From positions 1 to 57,515 of the forward strand of contig JAYEHK010000031.1 of NCBI GenBank assembly GCA_034659475.1: DNA of 57,515 nt, in the 5' to 3' direction. Both the position numbers and the translations under genes were made by a program. This DNA comes from JAYEHK01 sp034659475. Its GTDB lineage: Bacteria > Bacillota > Syntrophomonadia > Syntrophomonadales > Syntrophomonadaceae. Below the pieces are notes generated by a model. That model was given only the letters and a program-made list of their open reading frames with translations. It did no database searches and was not told the origin of the DNA. Below, in pieces: positions 16,439 to 25,807 of this stretch (positions within the stretch are counted from its first letter, which is position 1; each line of letters opens with the position of its first letter).

Positions 16439-17662
16439 CTATTTAACGCTTAGCGCAGAACCGACTGATTGTTTGTTTTTGAGTTTATGAATGGCGCGTT
16501 CCAACCCTTCGACGGTTAGTTCCTCCATGGGGAAAACACTGGCAATGGTTCGGATTGTATAGGCTCCATCCATCCAATCCCAATACTTTGTCGGAATTGG
16601 ATTCAACCATACCGAGTAATCAAAATGCTGCCGAATTTGTTTGAGCCAGTCAATACCCGGGCGATTATTATACAATTCCCAGTCAACCACACCGCCCTCA
16701 CGCATCAGTTCATAAGGCGCCATACTGGCATCCCCGACAATGATAACACGATAGTCTTTGCTATACGTCCGTAGTATATATTCGGTATCCATGTAATCGT
16801 CCTGATAACAACCAGGTGTATTATACATCCAATCATAAATACAATTATGAAAATAAAAGATCTTTAAATCCTTAAAATGATTGGCTTTATTCACGGCTGT
16901 AAAGAGCTGATTACATAAACGGCTGTAGGAAAACATTGATCCCCCTGCATCCATTAGGAGTAAAACCTTCATGCCATTGACACGAGGACGATCCCATACC
17001 AGTTCAAGCCGCCCCGCATTCTTGGAGGTCTGATCAATGGTTCCATCCAGATCCAGTTCTTCACGAACACCATCAAGCCTGGTGGTAAACTGTCGCAGTT
17101 TTCTAAGGGCTACCTGAAACTGGCGTACGCCCAGAGTTTCATCAGTTCTGAACTCCTGAAAACGTCTCATTCCCGCAACCTTCACCGCAGACTGGTTACG
17201 TCCTTCTCCGCCAATCCGAATCCCCTCTGGATGATAACCTGAATGTCCAAAGGGTGAAGTTCCACCAGTGCCTACCCATTTGTTGCCGCCATGGTGTTCT
17301 TCTGTCTGTTCTTTCAATCGTTCTTCCAGCATTCTTTTCATCTCTTCCAGATCCAATTGCTGATGATTGCGGCGCATTTCATCGGTTACTTCTATCGGGG
17401 GCAGTTCTTTATTTAACCACTCCCATATCTTGTCAGGCAGTCCCTCCGGTGTTTCTACATCTTTAAAATAGCTGGCAAAAGCCAGATCAAACCGGTCATA
17501 ATGAGCCTCTGTCTTCACTAATATGGCTCGGCAAAGACGGTAAAACCCGGTTAGACTGGAACCAGCCATGCCTTTTTCCAGTGCCTCCATTAGTGTCTGC
17601 CATTCGTTCATGGAGACGGGTACACCAAAATGCCTTAGATAATAATAAAAATCAGTAAACAT
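16439..17662 (-). CDS. VWA domain protein, CoxE-like
   Basis: A 407-residue protein of the CoxE/VWA type. The N-terminal ~120 residues are helical and similar to other MoxR-partner proteins (FYYYLRHFGVPVSMNEW). A glycine-rich linker follows, and then the VWA domain with MIDAS motif LLMDAGGSMF at about residue 235 and a VIIVGDASMAPYEL strand. It lies directly downstream of a MoxR AAA+ gene and is coded in the same direction with 38 bp spacing. Such pairs act as chaperone or metal-insertion systems for partner enzymes. No obvious client enzyme is present in the operon, except the flavoprotein upstream. Confidence 0.82.
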   Translation of the reverse strand: MFTDFYYYLRHFGVPVSMNEWQTLMEALEKGMAGSSLTGFYRLCRAILVKTEAHYDRFDLAFASYFKDVETPEGLPDKIWEWLNKELPPIEVTDEMRRNHQQLDLEEMKRMLEERLKEQTEEHHGGNKWVGTGGTSPFGHSGYHPEGIRIGGEGRNQSAVKVAGMRRFQEFRTDETLGVRQFQVALRKLRQFTTRLDGVREELDLDGTIDQTSKNAGRLELVWDRPRVNGMKVLLLMDAGGSMFSYSRLCNQLFTAVNKANHFKDLKIFYFHNCIYDWMYNTPGCYQDDYMDTEYILRTYSKDYRVIIVGDASMAPYELMREGGVVDWELYNNRPGIDWLKQIRQHFDYSVWLNPIPTKYWDWMDGAYTIRTIASVFPMEELTVEGLERAIHKLKNKQSVGSALSVK

Positions 17663-17700
17663 GTACTTCTCTCCCTCCGCATTTGACTGTTAAATACGTC

Positions 17701-18579
17701 CTAGCGGTAGTGATTCAGAGAATTATTCATTCTGGTTTGCGGTCTGTTCTGCGTTTTTTGGTATAACTGATTCAACAGGGTATCCAGATCTTCATTCTTC
17801 TTCAATAACACGCCCAGGAACGGCAGGTCTTTCTTGATTTTCGCTGGACTAATCCCCCCAACCACCAAGGCCTGTAACCAGTCGATTAATTCACTGGTTG
17901 AAGGTTTCTTCTGAATGTTGGGAATGTTACGCAGCATGTAAAAGGTCTCCATGGCCTGATCAAGAATTTTTTTCTCCAGATCAGGATGATGAACCCGAAT
18001 TATTTTCTCCATTTCATCTGCTTCAGGGAAAGCAATATAATGAAAGATACAACGTCTCAAAAACGCATCCGGTAGTTCCTTTTCAGCATTGGATGTTATA
18101 ATCACTATCGGCCTGTTAACAGCCGCAATGTTTTCCTTCGTTTCTGGAATATGAAAACTCATCTGGTCTAATTCCCACAGAAGGTCATTAGGGAATTCGA
18201 GATCTGCTTTATCGACTTCATCAATCAAAAGCACAACCTGCTCATCAGTGGTAAACGCCTCACCCAGTTTCCCCAGCTTAATGTATTGTTTAATATCTCC
18301 CACGTTTGCTTCGCCAAACTGACTGTCATAAAGGCGCTGCACCGTATCATAAACATAAAGCCCTTCCTGCGCCTTGGTCGTTGATTTGATGTTCCAGATT
18401 AAGAGTTTTTTATCCAATGCCTCAGCAATACTCTCCGCCAACATGGTTTTACCTGTACCTGGTTCTCCCTTAATCAACAATGGTTTACTAAGAGCAATGG
18501 CAATGTTAACGCTGTTTCTTAGTTCGTCAGAAACAATATAATCTGATGAACCTTTGTACTCAGCAAGTTGTTTACCCAT
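17701..18579 (-). CDS. MoxR-family AAA+ ATPase
   Basis: AAA+ ATPase with Walker A GEPGTGKTML (about residues 36-45 of the protein set here), Walker B VVLLIDEVDKAD, a VIITSNAEKELPDAFLRRC sensor 1/arginine finger region and a C-terminal lid. The start at ATG 18579 has GGAGG ten bases upstream and gives 292 residues; the longer frame to 18699 would run into the neighbouring flavoprotein gene and has no homology. It is followed by its VWA partner, as usual for MoxR systems, which remodel or activate target proteins. Confidence 0.88.
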   Translation of the reverse strand: MGKQLAEYKGSSDYIVSDELRNSVNIAIALSKPLLIKGEPGTGKTMLAESIAEALDKKLLIWNIKSTTKAQEGLYVYDTVQRLYDSQFGEANVGDIKQYIKLGKLGEAFTTDEQVVLLIDEVDKADLEFPNDLLWELDQMSFHIPETKENIAAVNRPIVIITSNAEKELPDAFLRRCIFHYIAFPEADEMEKIIRVHHPDLEKKILDQAMETFYMLRNIPNIQKKPSTSELIDWLQALVVGGISPAKIKKDLPFLGVLLKKNEDLDTLLNQLYQKTQNRPQTRMNNSLNHYR

Positions 18580-18669
18580 TCTAATGATTCCTCCAGTCTT
18601 TCCGATAGAAATATTACCATAATCAATCGAATCATAACAGATCTGCAGTCCCCCGTCAACGGAAACAAA

Positions 18670-18698
18670 TGAGGCATGGGGACGGTTCTTTTGCCTCA
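18670..18698. repeat. Reduced GGGGACGG palindrome at the end of the HI0933 gene
   Basis: TGAGGCA at 18670 pairs with TGCCTCA at 18692 around a loop containing GGGGACGGTTCTTT. The loop sequence matches the arm of the 50-bp palindrome at 5845. The TGA stop of the upstream flavoprotein gene is the last triplet of the right arm. Confidence 0.6.
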
Positions 18699-19934
18699 CT
18701 CGGAAGCGTACTGACCGGCTAAAAATCCGGTAGAAAAGGCTGCCTGCAGGTTAAATCCGCCTGTGTATCCATCAATATCCATCACTTCCCCTGCCAGATA
18801 CAACCCCTGAATCAAACGGGATTCCATGGTTTTGGGATCAACCTCTTTCACATTCACCCCACCTGCTGTCACGATCGCTTCCTTAATGGGACGGGTTTGG
18901 CTGATAGTTATTGAAAAATTTTTCAACAGATATCCCAACGTATGACGCTCTTCACGGGTAATGTGATGACATTCCTTCTCTGGATCAATCCCACTAAGCG
19001 TAATAATCACCGGAATTAGCTTTTGAGGGAGCAGATCCTGAAGCGCATTTTTAAACATTTTACGTGAATACTTATCAAAATCACGCTGCAACCTTTCATC
19101 CATTTTTTCAGCTGACAGAGCTGGTTTCAGATCAAGCATAACCTTAACGTTTTTTTGCTTCTTATATATGTAATCACCGATATCACGACTCATTGACAAA
19201 ATGATGGGACCTGATATGCCAAAATGTGTGAATAGCATCTCCCCAAAATCCTCATTGATCTTTTTACCTTTATCGTTATAGGACACAGCTTTCACATTTT
19301 TTAGGCTCAAGCCCTGCAGGTCTTTCACCCATGGTTCATCTGCTACCAGCGGTACCAGACCAGGACGAGGCTGAACGATGCTATGTCCCAGACGTTCCGC
19401 CAGGCGGTATCCATCTCCGGTGGAACCAGTCGTGGGATAAGACATGCCACCTGTTGCAAGAATGACGGCGTCTGCTCTGTATTCTTTATCTTTGCTCTTT
19501 ACTGCGTGAACCTTCCCTTCATGCAATGTGATCTGTGATACCGCTTCATTATAGATAACATTTGTGCCATTCTGCATGACAAAATCACGAAGAATCCGCA
19601 CCACGTCCTCGGCTTTATCTGACACTGGAAAAACACGGTTCCCCCGTTCCACTTTCGTTTCCATGCCCCTGGCATGAAAAAACTCCCGCACATCATCATT
19701 GGAAAAGCTATGAAACGCACTATACAGAAAACGTCCATTCCCTGGAAACCCCTTGATTAAATCATCCCTGTCCACAGCCGTCGTAAGGTTGCATCGTCCT
19801 TTTCCGGTAATCCGAAGCTTCTTTCCAGCTCTATCGTTCTTTTCCAGCAGGACTACCCGGCTTCCCCGGGAAGCAGCCACCCCAGCAGCCATCAAACCCG
19901 CCGCTCCTGCTCCAATCACTACAATCTGTTTCAT
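18696..19934 (-). CDS. HI0933/BaiN-family NAD(P)/FAD-dependent oxidoreductase
   Basis: Flavoprotein with an N-terminal dinucleotide-binding motif VIGAGAAGLMAAGVAASRG and an acidic end of strand two (LLEKNDRAGKKL). The conserved GKGRCNLT block lies near residue 45, ATGGMSYPTTGSTGDGY near residue 160, and a C-terminal ITAGGVNVKEVDPKTMESR and GLYLAGEVMDIDGYTGGFNLQAAF block. These are all hallmarks of the HI0933 family. Relatives include BaiN, which reduces bile-acid intermediates, but most members have no set substrate. The 412-residue length is normal. It precedes the MoxR/VWA pair by 117 bp on the same strand, so it may be co-transcribed with it. Confidence 0.9.
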   Translation of the reverse strand: MKQIVVIGAGAAGLMAAGVAASRGSRVVLLEKNDRAGKKLRITGKGRCNLTTAVDRDDLIKGFPGNGRFLYSAFHSFSNDDVREFFHARGMETKVERGNRVFPVSDKAEDVVRILRDFVMQNGTNVIYNEAVSQITLHEGKVHAVKSKDKEYRADAVILATGGMSYPTTGSTGDGYRLAERLGHSIVQPRPGLVPLVADEPWVKDLQGLSLKNVKAVSYNDKGKKINEDFGEMLFTHFGISGPIILSMSRDIGDYIYKKQKNVKVMLDLKPALSAEKMDERLQRDFDKYSRKMFKNALQDLLPQKLIPVIITLSGIDPEKECHHITREERHTLGYLLKNFSITISQTRPIKEAIVTAGGVNVKEVDPKTMESRLIQGLYLAGEVMDIDGYTGGFNLQAAFSTGFLAGQYASE

Positions 19935-20164
19935 AAAAACCTCCCAAAATCCATTTGTTTAAAAGCCTTAAAAAGAGTACAATAATTTTTATGTTAAACT
20001 AATATGTAAATACTAGAAACCAATAGGCACTTAAAAATAATTCCCCTTAAAACGCGCGGACAAACCTGCACATTTATGCAGTCAACCTTTACAACCGTCT
20101 CTAATGTTGACATGGTTGAGGTTATATTATGTTATATTGTAGAGGAAAGAGAGGTAAATGCAAA

Positions 20165-20728
20165 ATGAATCAGGAAAATAAACGGGGCGTACCGGTATTT
20201 ATTTTCGTTCTTATTCCAGCAATTTTGATAGGTATGTATGTTTATGCAGCATTTTTTGATGTCCCTGCACCAGAACAGACAATAACTAATTTTTATGAAG
20301 CCTATTTTGATCGTGACTTTGATACAGTTGCCGAGAACCTCAGTGTTTTTTGGGCCGTTGGTTTTCTTCCCGATTATGAACAGCTCCCCCCGGATGAACT
20401 TTTATCCAACAGAATAGATATTATGAAGAAAACAGCCGCTTTCATTGCAGGTATTGAACAGAATAATACCGTTCCCCAGAATGTCCAGATTGAAATTCTG
20501 CAAGAGTACACCCGTGAAGCTGAAAATAGCGCAATCGTAGCCTATCAGTTTATTGAAAACGAAAAAACTACCAGTATGGAAGCTGCTATTTTAATCCGCG
20601 AAAATGGCAAGTTCCGGATATTCAATATGACCCCCGTTGATCCCGTTTCTCTTCAGCAGATTCAAAACGTGGATATCAGCATCCTCGATAAGAATTTCGA
20701 ACAACTTCTGACCAGCAAAAATTTTTAA
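20165..20728 (+). CDS. Membrane-anchored hypothetical protein
   Basis: 187 residues from ATG 20165, with AGAGAGG upstream; an in-frame codon at 20129 would only add a poorly supported leader. Residues 8-27 are a single membrane helix (VPVFIFVLIPAILIGMYVYAA). The outer part has an NTF2-like look: an initial helix (EQTITNFYEAYFDRDFDTVAENL), and later strands such as SAIVAYQFIENEKTTSMEAAILIRENGKFRIFNM. NTF2-like folds are inferred from pattern only. A TTGACA lies at 20107, about 60 bp upstream. A long palindrome ends the unit. Confidence 0.7.
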   Translation: MNQENKRGVPVFIFVLIPAILIGMYVYAAFFDVPAPEQTITNFYEAYFDRDFDTVAENLSVFWAVGFLPDYEQLPPDELLSNRIDIMKKTAAFIAGIEQNNTVPQNVQIEILQEYTREAENSAIVAYQFIENEKTTSMEAAILIRENGKFRIFNMTPVDPVSLQQIQNVDISILDKNFEQLLTSKNF

Positions 20729-20767
20729 ATAACATAGTAATGCATATGAAACAGGGGGGGACGCTAG

Positions 20768-20868
20768 AGTGACAAGGGGACGGGGTTGTTGTCACCCTTT
20801 TGCACCATAAAACCTCCCTGAAGTCAAGATAATGTAAAAGGGTGACAACAACCCCGTCCCCTTGTTAC
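20768..20868. repeat. 33-bp inverted repeat with GGGGACGG core (bidirectional terminator)
   Basis: Bases 20768-20801 and 20836-20868 are reverse complements with a single mismatch, separated by a 34-base spacer. The arms contain ACAAGGGGACGGGGTTGTTG and end CACCCTTTT at the loop side, the same layout as the element at 5845. It lies between two convergent genes and can stop transcription from both. Confidence 0.85.
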
Positions 20869-20929
20869 TTTTTTTATGTCCCATAAAGAAAACCGTTTTT
20901 CTTTAATTCAATATTCACTTTTGGGTTTT

Positions 20930-22444
20930 TTATGAAAACTGTTTAACCAGCGTAATTAATTCCTCTGATATAATCGTAAGATCACTAACCCTGCTCAGGA
21001 TTTCTTTTACCGCTTGTTCCTGTTGCGATGCAAGTGCACTTATTTCTTCAGTACTGGCAGCCGATTCTTCGGTTGCAGCAGAAATGTTTTCTACATCACG
21101 TACCACGGAATCAGATGAAGCTAGAATTTCCTCCACAAGCGCTGATAGCTCTTGAATTGCGGAATCAATACCATAGGCTCCTTCTTCAATCTCTTCGAAC
21201 ATATGAGTGGTTTTGGTAACCGCGACAGATTGTTTTTGGTTTACTTCTGCACTGTGTTTAATTTCATTAACAGTCTGCTCCATGCGCTTCTGTATATCCT
21301 CGATAAGCTCATAAATATCAGCCGCAGCCATTCTAGATGCTTCAGCCAATTTGCGAACTTCATCCGCTACCACGGCAAAACCTTTTCCTGCACTGCCTGC
21401 TCGGGCTGCTTCTATCGCTGCATTAAGAGCTAGTAAATTCGTTTGTTGAGCAATCCCACCGATGAGATCTACAATGCTTTCAATTTCCTTGGATTTATCA
21501 TTCAACACAAGAACCGACTGATTCAATATTTCCTGACTTTCACTGCTTTCTGTCATACGTTCAACCTGTTCCTGCATAATCGTAATACCAGCCGTCACAA
21601 TGTTTTTAAAACTCCCAGATTGGTTACGGACCACCTGAATATGATCTCCCGCTGCCGCCAGCGCATCTGAAACCTGTTTAATTACCTCTGTGGTTTTACT
21701 TGCATAAACAGCCTCCTCTGAAGCATTTTGTGCAAGCCCTTCCACACTTGTACCAACCTGTTCCGCTGCCTTGCCGGTTTCATCTGCTGACGTCAATAAC
21801 TGTTCCGAAGAAGCCTTTACTTTGTCAGCCTGCTCTGCAACACCACTAGCTACTGATTTAAGATTTTCGTTGAGTAAATGAGACTGCTGTTCGTTTTGCA
21901 AAGATATGTCTACTAATCCAGCAGCAAGACCGGCAACCATGGCTGAAACCATTCCGAATAATAATAAGCACACATAACGTCCTGCCAAACCCGCTACCAC
22001 ATCGCCATCTGGAATCATTTGTGGATTAACAATAATAATAATTGTGTGCATTACCAGCACCAGAATCGTAGCATAAATTGAAACCCTTCTATCAAAATAC
22101 AGAATACTAAGACCCATAACAAAATAAATACTAACATAGGTATCTTTGACACCACTTATAAATACATTATAAAGAAAAAGTATTACCGCTAGCATAATAA
22201 CCATAATATATTTACTTAATTCATTATAAGGATTCTTTTTCACATACAGATAAGCTACCCAAATGGTTGCTACACACGCTAAAAAATAAATGCCCATTAG
22301 TTGATAAGAAAATTGTTCTGTCCCATGGCCTGTAAACTCGACTCCCAGGGTTGCCGTACTAGAAAAAATAAGGACAATTATACTCGCGATGAACAATTTT
22401 CGATGACTGTTTATCATATTGTTTTTCATAAGATCATTATCCAA
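20930..22444 (-). CDS. Methyl-accepting chemotaxis protein with multi-helix membrane domain
   Basis: 504 residues. The first ~195 residues hold about six membrane helices, with very short outside loops, in place of the usual large external sensor. There is no HAMP domain. The cytoplasmic signalling domain follows from about residue 210 to the end, with the invariant hairpin tip ESIVDLIGGIAQQTNLLALNAAIEAARAG-like sequence and GKGFAVVADEVRKLAE. Similar receptors sense membrane or intracellular signals such as energy state or quinones; the signal is unknown here. No che genes are nearby. Confidence 0.88.
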   Translation of the reverse strand: MDNDLMKNNMINSHRKLFIASIIVLIFSSTATLGVEFTGHGTEQFSYQLMGIYFLACVATIWVAYLYVKKNPYNELSKYIMVIMLAVILFLYNVFISGVKDTYVSIYFVMGLSILYFDRRVSIYATILVLVMHTIIIIVNPQMIPDGDVVAGLAGRYVCLLLFGMVSAMVAGLAAGLVDISLQNEQQSHLLNENLKSVASGVAEQADKVKASSEQLLTSADETGKAAEQVGTSVEGLAQNASEEAVYASKTTEVIKQVSDALAAAGDHIQVVRNQSGSFKNIVTAGITIMQEQVERMTESSESQEILNQSVLVLNDKSKEIESIVDLIGGIAQQTNLLALNAAIEAARAGSAGKGFAVVADEVRKLAEASRMAAADIYELIEDIQKRMEQTVNEIKHSAEVNQKQSVAVTKTTHMFEEIEEGAYGIDSAIQELSALVEEILASSDSVVRDVENISAATEESAASTEEISALASQQEQAVKEILSRVSDLTIISEELITLVKQFS

Positions 22445-22653
22445 AAACTCCCCTCCCTTTTCCCCAAGACTATATCACTAAATAGTATTTATGAAAATTT
22501 TACCATTTCATGACTGAATTATCAAAATATTTATTCATTAACGAATTCGATTTTCACAAAATTAATCCTTACCCGCCATGGCATCCGGTATCAGACTCTT
22601 AGGTGTAATGGTCAAAGGGCATTGGATTTAGCCCCTTTATCCCTTCTGATATC

Positions 22654-22683
22654 AAAAAAAATTGGCTTTCGCCAATCTTTTTT
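22654..22683 (-). terminator. Terminator of the NDP-sugar pyrophosphorylase gene
   Basis: ATTGGC and GCCAAT pair around TTTC with A- and T-runs on both sides, 25 bp past the stop of the leftward gene. A second nested stem (AAAGGGC/GCCCCTTT within TATCAGA/TCTGATA) lies just beyond at about 22588-22652. Confidence 0.7.
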
Positions 22684-22707
22684 GTATTAAAGAGAACCCA
22701 TAATTAT

Positions 22708-23778
22708 TTATCCTTCTTCCACCTGCAGCTCTCCGCCACTGGAACGAAATACCCTTGATCCACTATTCACTGCAGTATCCGCTGGAAGAATACATGCTGA
22801 AGCAATCACCGAAGCGGAAGATACATTGCATTTTTCCCCAATCCTGCAATATGAACCCACAACTGCTCTCCTGATTTGACTACCTTTCTCTAAAACCGAA
22901 TCATTCCAGAGCACTGCATCTTCAAGAATAACCCCATCCTCAATACGGCATCGATCTCCTATAACCACATTGCCCTTTAGAACAACCTGTTTTCCTAATT
23001 GAACGTCAGTACCCATCAGCACACACCTGTCTTCTTTCTTTTGAAAAGCTCCATCCAATCCCTGCATGTAAACCTTGCCTTCTAAGATATCTGCATGTGC
23101 CTGACGATAGGTGTTTAAATTTCCTACATCACACCAGTACTGATCAATTTCAACTCCATAAAATGGAGCCTTCATTTTCACCAGTGAAGGAAAGACCTGT
23201 TTCCCAAAGTCATAAAACTGCCTGGAGGGTATGTATTTAAAGATCTCGGGTTCAAAGATATAGATCCCTGTATTGGCATTATTGCTTAAAGCCTCTTCTG
23301 GCCTGGGTTTTTCCTGAAAACGTTCAATACGTCCATCTGTATCCGTGATCACCACCCCGAAATGCTGTACTTCTTCTACCTCTTTCAGGGCAATGGTCGC
23401 CAATGCACCTTTGCTCTTATGCTGCTGATACAAATTACGTAAGTTTACATCGGTTAACGCATCACCACTTACGATGACAAAGGTTTCATCCAAAAAACCT
23501 TCGCAGCGCTTTACCCCCCCCGCAGTTCCCATCAATTCTTCTTCTCGGGAATAATGCATAGATACTCCAAATTTGCTTCCATCACCAAAGTACTCACTGA
23601 TTTGATCAGCATGATAATGAAGATTGCAGATGATCTCATCAAAACCGTTTTCCCGCAAAAGAATAACTGTATTTTCCATTAATGGTTGATTCGCCATTGG
23701 AATCATCGGCTTGGGAACGTCCATGGTTAAAGGCATTAATCTTGACCCAACCCCCGCTGCCATGATCATTGCTTTCAT
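22708..23778 (-). CDS. NDP-sugar pyrophosphorylase (mannose-1-phosphate guanylyltransferase-like)
   Basis: Sugar-1-phosphate nucleotidyltransferase that makes activated sugars for envelope glycans. The N-terminal Rossmann-like domain carries the signature MIMAAGVGSRLMPLT followed by PKPMIPM at residues 22-29, then the FVIVSGDALTDVNL metal site, and VEEVQHFGVV. The C-terminal ~100 residues form a left-handed beta-helix (VVIGDRCRIEDGVILEDAVLW). The 356-residue length fits this two-domain group. The nucleotide (GTP or TTP) cannot be read reliably. It is a lone gene with no other polysaccharide genes nearby. Confidence 0.85.
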   Translation of the reverse strand: MKAMIMAAGVGSRLMPLTMDVPKPMIPMANQPLMENTVILLRENGFDEIICNLHYHADQISEYFGDGSKFGVSMHYSREEELMGTAGGVKRCEGFLDETFVIVSGDALTDVNLRNLYQQHKSKGALATIALKEVEEVQHFGVVITDTDGRIERFQEKPRPEEALSNNANTGIYIFEPEIFKYIPSRQFYDFGKQVFPSLVKMKAPFYGVEIDQYWCDVGNLNTYRQAHADILEGKVYMQGLDGAFQKKEDRCVLMGTDVQLGKQVVLKGNVVIGDRCRIEDGVILEDAVLWNDSVLEKGSQIRRAVVGSYCRIGEKCNVSSASVIASACILPADTAVNSGSRVFRSSGGELQVEEG

Positions 23779-23904
23779 TCTCTAACCCCCATAAAATATA
23801 TATTATCAATTTTTAAAATACACTAACCCAACTTTTCTTCAATGTGAATATATTCTATTTCAACCCACAAAATTCCTTGTCCAAGATAAATTTTATGCAC
23901 TCTC

Positions 23905-24150
23905 GATTAGTTAGAAAGTTGGTTAGTTGGACAGTTGGAACGTTGAAGTGGGTTAATTAGAAAATAGATTATTAATAGACGCGGACTTTTTTGTAAGAGG
24001 TCAGGGGTGAGGGCAATGCCTGGCGCATAGCGCCTGACTCCTAACTCCTAACCCCTGACTCCTCACCTCTTTTCATCAGTGGTTGTGGCCTGTGGCCATG
24101 GAGGGTTCCCCCTGCAAAAACGCCTAATTTTTCTGTTTGAATGCATATTA
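23905..24150. repeat. Modular intergenic repeat, copy R4
   Basis: Occupies most of the 387-bp gap between the pyrophosphorylase gene and cimA. Order: boundary GATTAGTTAGAAA, three satellite-type units (TTGGTTAG, TTGGACAG, TTGGAACG), TGAAGTGGG, and the boundary TTAATTAGAAAATAG. Then GACGCGGAC, purine-rich AGGTCAGGGGTGAGGG, centre CTGGCGCATAGCGCC, a long pyrimidine arm, and a GTGGTTG plus CATGGAGG tail, closing with GTTTGAATGCAT. It sits just past the cimA stop and could end that transcript. Confidence 0.8.
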
Positions 24151-24165
24151 CTTTCCGCAGTGGAA

Positions 24166-25773
24166 TCACCCTTGATATGATCTCAAATCATTTTTCATAA
24201 GCATGTAGTTAATGCTGTCTACAATGGCCTGCCAGGAGGCTTCAATAATGTTTTCCGAGGCACCAACAGTGCTCCACCGATCCTTCTGATTAGACGATTC
24301 GATAAGAACTCTTACCTTACTTGCAGAACCATTATTGCCATTGAGCACACGCACCTTATAGTCGCTCAGATGCATCTCACTGATTTCAGGATAGACTTCT
24401 GCGAGCGCTTTTCGCAGGGTTTTATCCAGGGCATTGACAGGTCCATCACCCTCCGCTGCAGTATGGAAAGTCTGATCACCTACCGCCACTTTCACCATCG
24501 CTTCAGCTACAAAATCTCCTTCTTCCTGTTTTTCCAAAATGATTTTCAGATTTTTTAACTGGAAGTAGTCGTCATGCTGACGAAATGCCTTTCGCAATAG
24601 CAGTTCCAGAGAGGCATCTGCCCCTTCAAATTGCAGGCCCTCGTTTTCCAGTTCTTTTATCTCTCTAATCAACCTGCGGGTATCCGCATCATAACTATTG
24701 ACGTCCAACCCCAATTCTTTTGCTTTGTACAACAGGTTGGAAAGACCCGATAATTCTGAAACCAGCACTCGCCTGTGATTGCCCACTTCCTCCGGATTAA
24801 TATGTTCATAGGTCAGAGCATCCTTTAGCAATGCACTAACATGGATACCCCCTTTGTGTGCAAATGCACCATGCCCCACAAAGGGCTGATTGTTAGGAGA
24901 AGGCATATTAGCAATTTCAGCAATAAAGTGTGATACCTCTGTTATGCGCTTCAGATGTCCCTCTGGCAAACAGAACTTTTTCATCTTTAACTCCAGGTTG
25001 GGAATCAAAGAGCACAGGTCTGCATTGCCGCAGCGTTCTCCATAAGCGTTTATGGTTCCCTGGATTTGAAGACACCCATGTTGTACTGCCATAAGGGAGT
25101 TTCCCACGGCGCAACCTGAATCATTGTGAGCATGTATCCCCAGGGGTGTATGGGTGACATTCCGGATGGAAGTCACTGCTTCTGCTATTTGCCATGGCAT
25201 CATTCCACCATTTGTATCACAGAGTACAATCCAATCAGCCCCGGCATCAGAGGCCGTCTGTACCACTTGAATCGCATATTCAGCATTATGAATATAGCCA
25301 TCGAAAAAGTGCTCCGCATCAAAGATGACTTCTATTCCGCTATCTTTTAGAAAAGTAATGGTATCCCGTATCATCGCCAGATTTTCTTCCAGTGTCGTTT
25401 CCAGCGCGCGAATCACATGAAAATCCCATGACTTTCCAACGATAGTCGCAACCTCTGCCCCGGATTCCAGCAACGCTTTCATATTAACATCCTGTTCTAC
25501 GGGTACACCTGGTTTTCGTGTAGCACTAAAGGCAGCAATTTTAGCATTTTTCAATTCGACTTCTTTAATCGTTTGGAAAAAGTCCAGATCTTTGGGATTA
25601 CTACCAGGCCATCCCCCTTCAATATAGGCCACACCAAGATAATCTAATTTTTTGGCAATATGCACTTTATCATCCAGCGAAAAGGATATCCCTTCTCCCT
25701 GTGCCCCATCCCGAAGGGTAGTATCATAAACCATCACATCTAATTTTTTATCCCCAATATTATTCTCCTCCAT
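24166..25773 (-). CDS. cimA: (R)-citramalate synthase
   Basis: Condenses pyruvate and acetyl-CoA to citramalate, the first step of threonine-independent isoleucine synthesis. The start VMVYDTTLRDGAQGEGISFS is the DRE-TIM signature in its citramalate form (2-isopropylmalate synthase has GEQSPGV). The IHAHNDSGCAVGNS metal-binding HxH lies near residue 217, GERCGNADLCSLIP follows, and the C-terminal regulatory domain (LeuA dimer/allosteric type) starts near residue 400. The 535-residue length fits this class. It is the last gene of the leftward branched-chain locus, with a repeat-filled gap between it and leuB that may separate its transcription. Confidence 0.9.
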   Translation of the reverse strand: MEENNIGDKKLDVMVYDTTLRDGAQGEGISFSLDDKVHIAKKLDYLGVAYIEGGWPGSNPKDLDFFQTIKEVELKNAKIAAFSATRKPGVPVEQDVNMKALLESGAEVATIVGKSWDFHVIRALETTLEENLAMIRDTITFLKDSGIEVIFDAEHFFDGYIHNAEYAIQVVQTASDAGADWIVLCDTNGGMMPWQIAEAVTSIRNVTHTPLGIHAHNDSGCAVGNSLMAVQHGCLQIQGTINAYGERCGNADLCSLIPNLELKMKKFCLPEGHLKRITEVSHFIAEIANMPSPNNQPFVGHGAFAHKGGIHVSALLKDALTYEHINPEEVGNHRRVLVSELSGLSNLLYKAKELGLDVNSYDADTRRLIREIKELENEGLQFEGADASLELLLRKAFRQHDDYFQLKNLKIILEKQEEGDFVAEAMVKVAVGDQTFHTAAEGDGPVNALDKTLRKALAEVYPEISEMHLSDYKVRVLNGNNGSASKVRVLIESSNQKDRWSTVGASENIIEASWQAIVDSINYMLMKNDLRSYQG

Positions 25774-25807
25774 TCCTTCTCAACAACTCCACGTATAGGT
25801 TTAACGT

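Noticed and set aside
18580..18699. Extended N-terminus of the MoxR ATPase
   Set aside because: It runs through a palindrome and the flavoprotein gene end; homology and GGAGG start at 18579.
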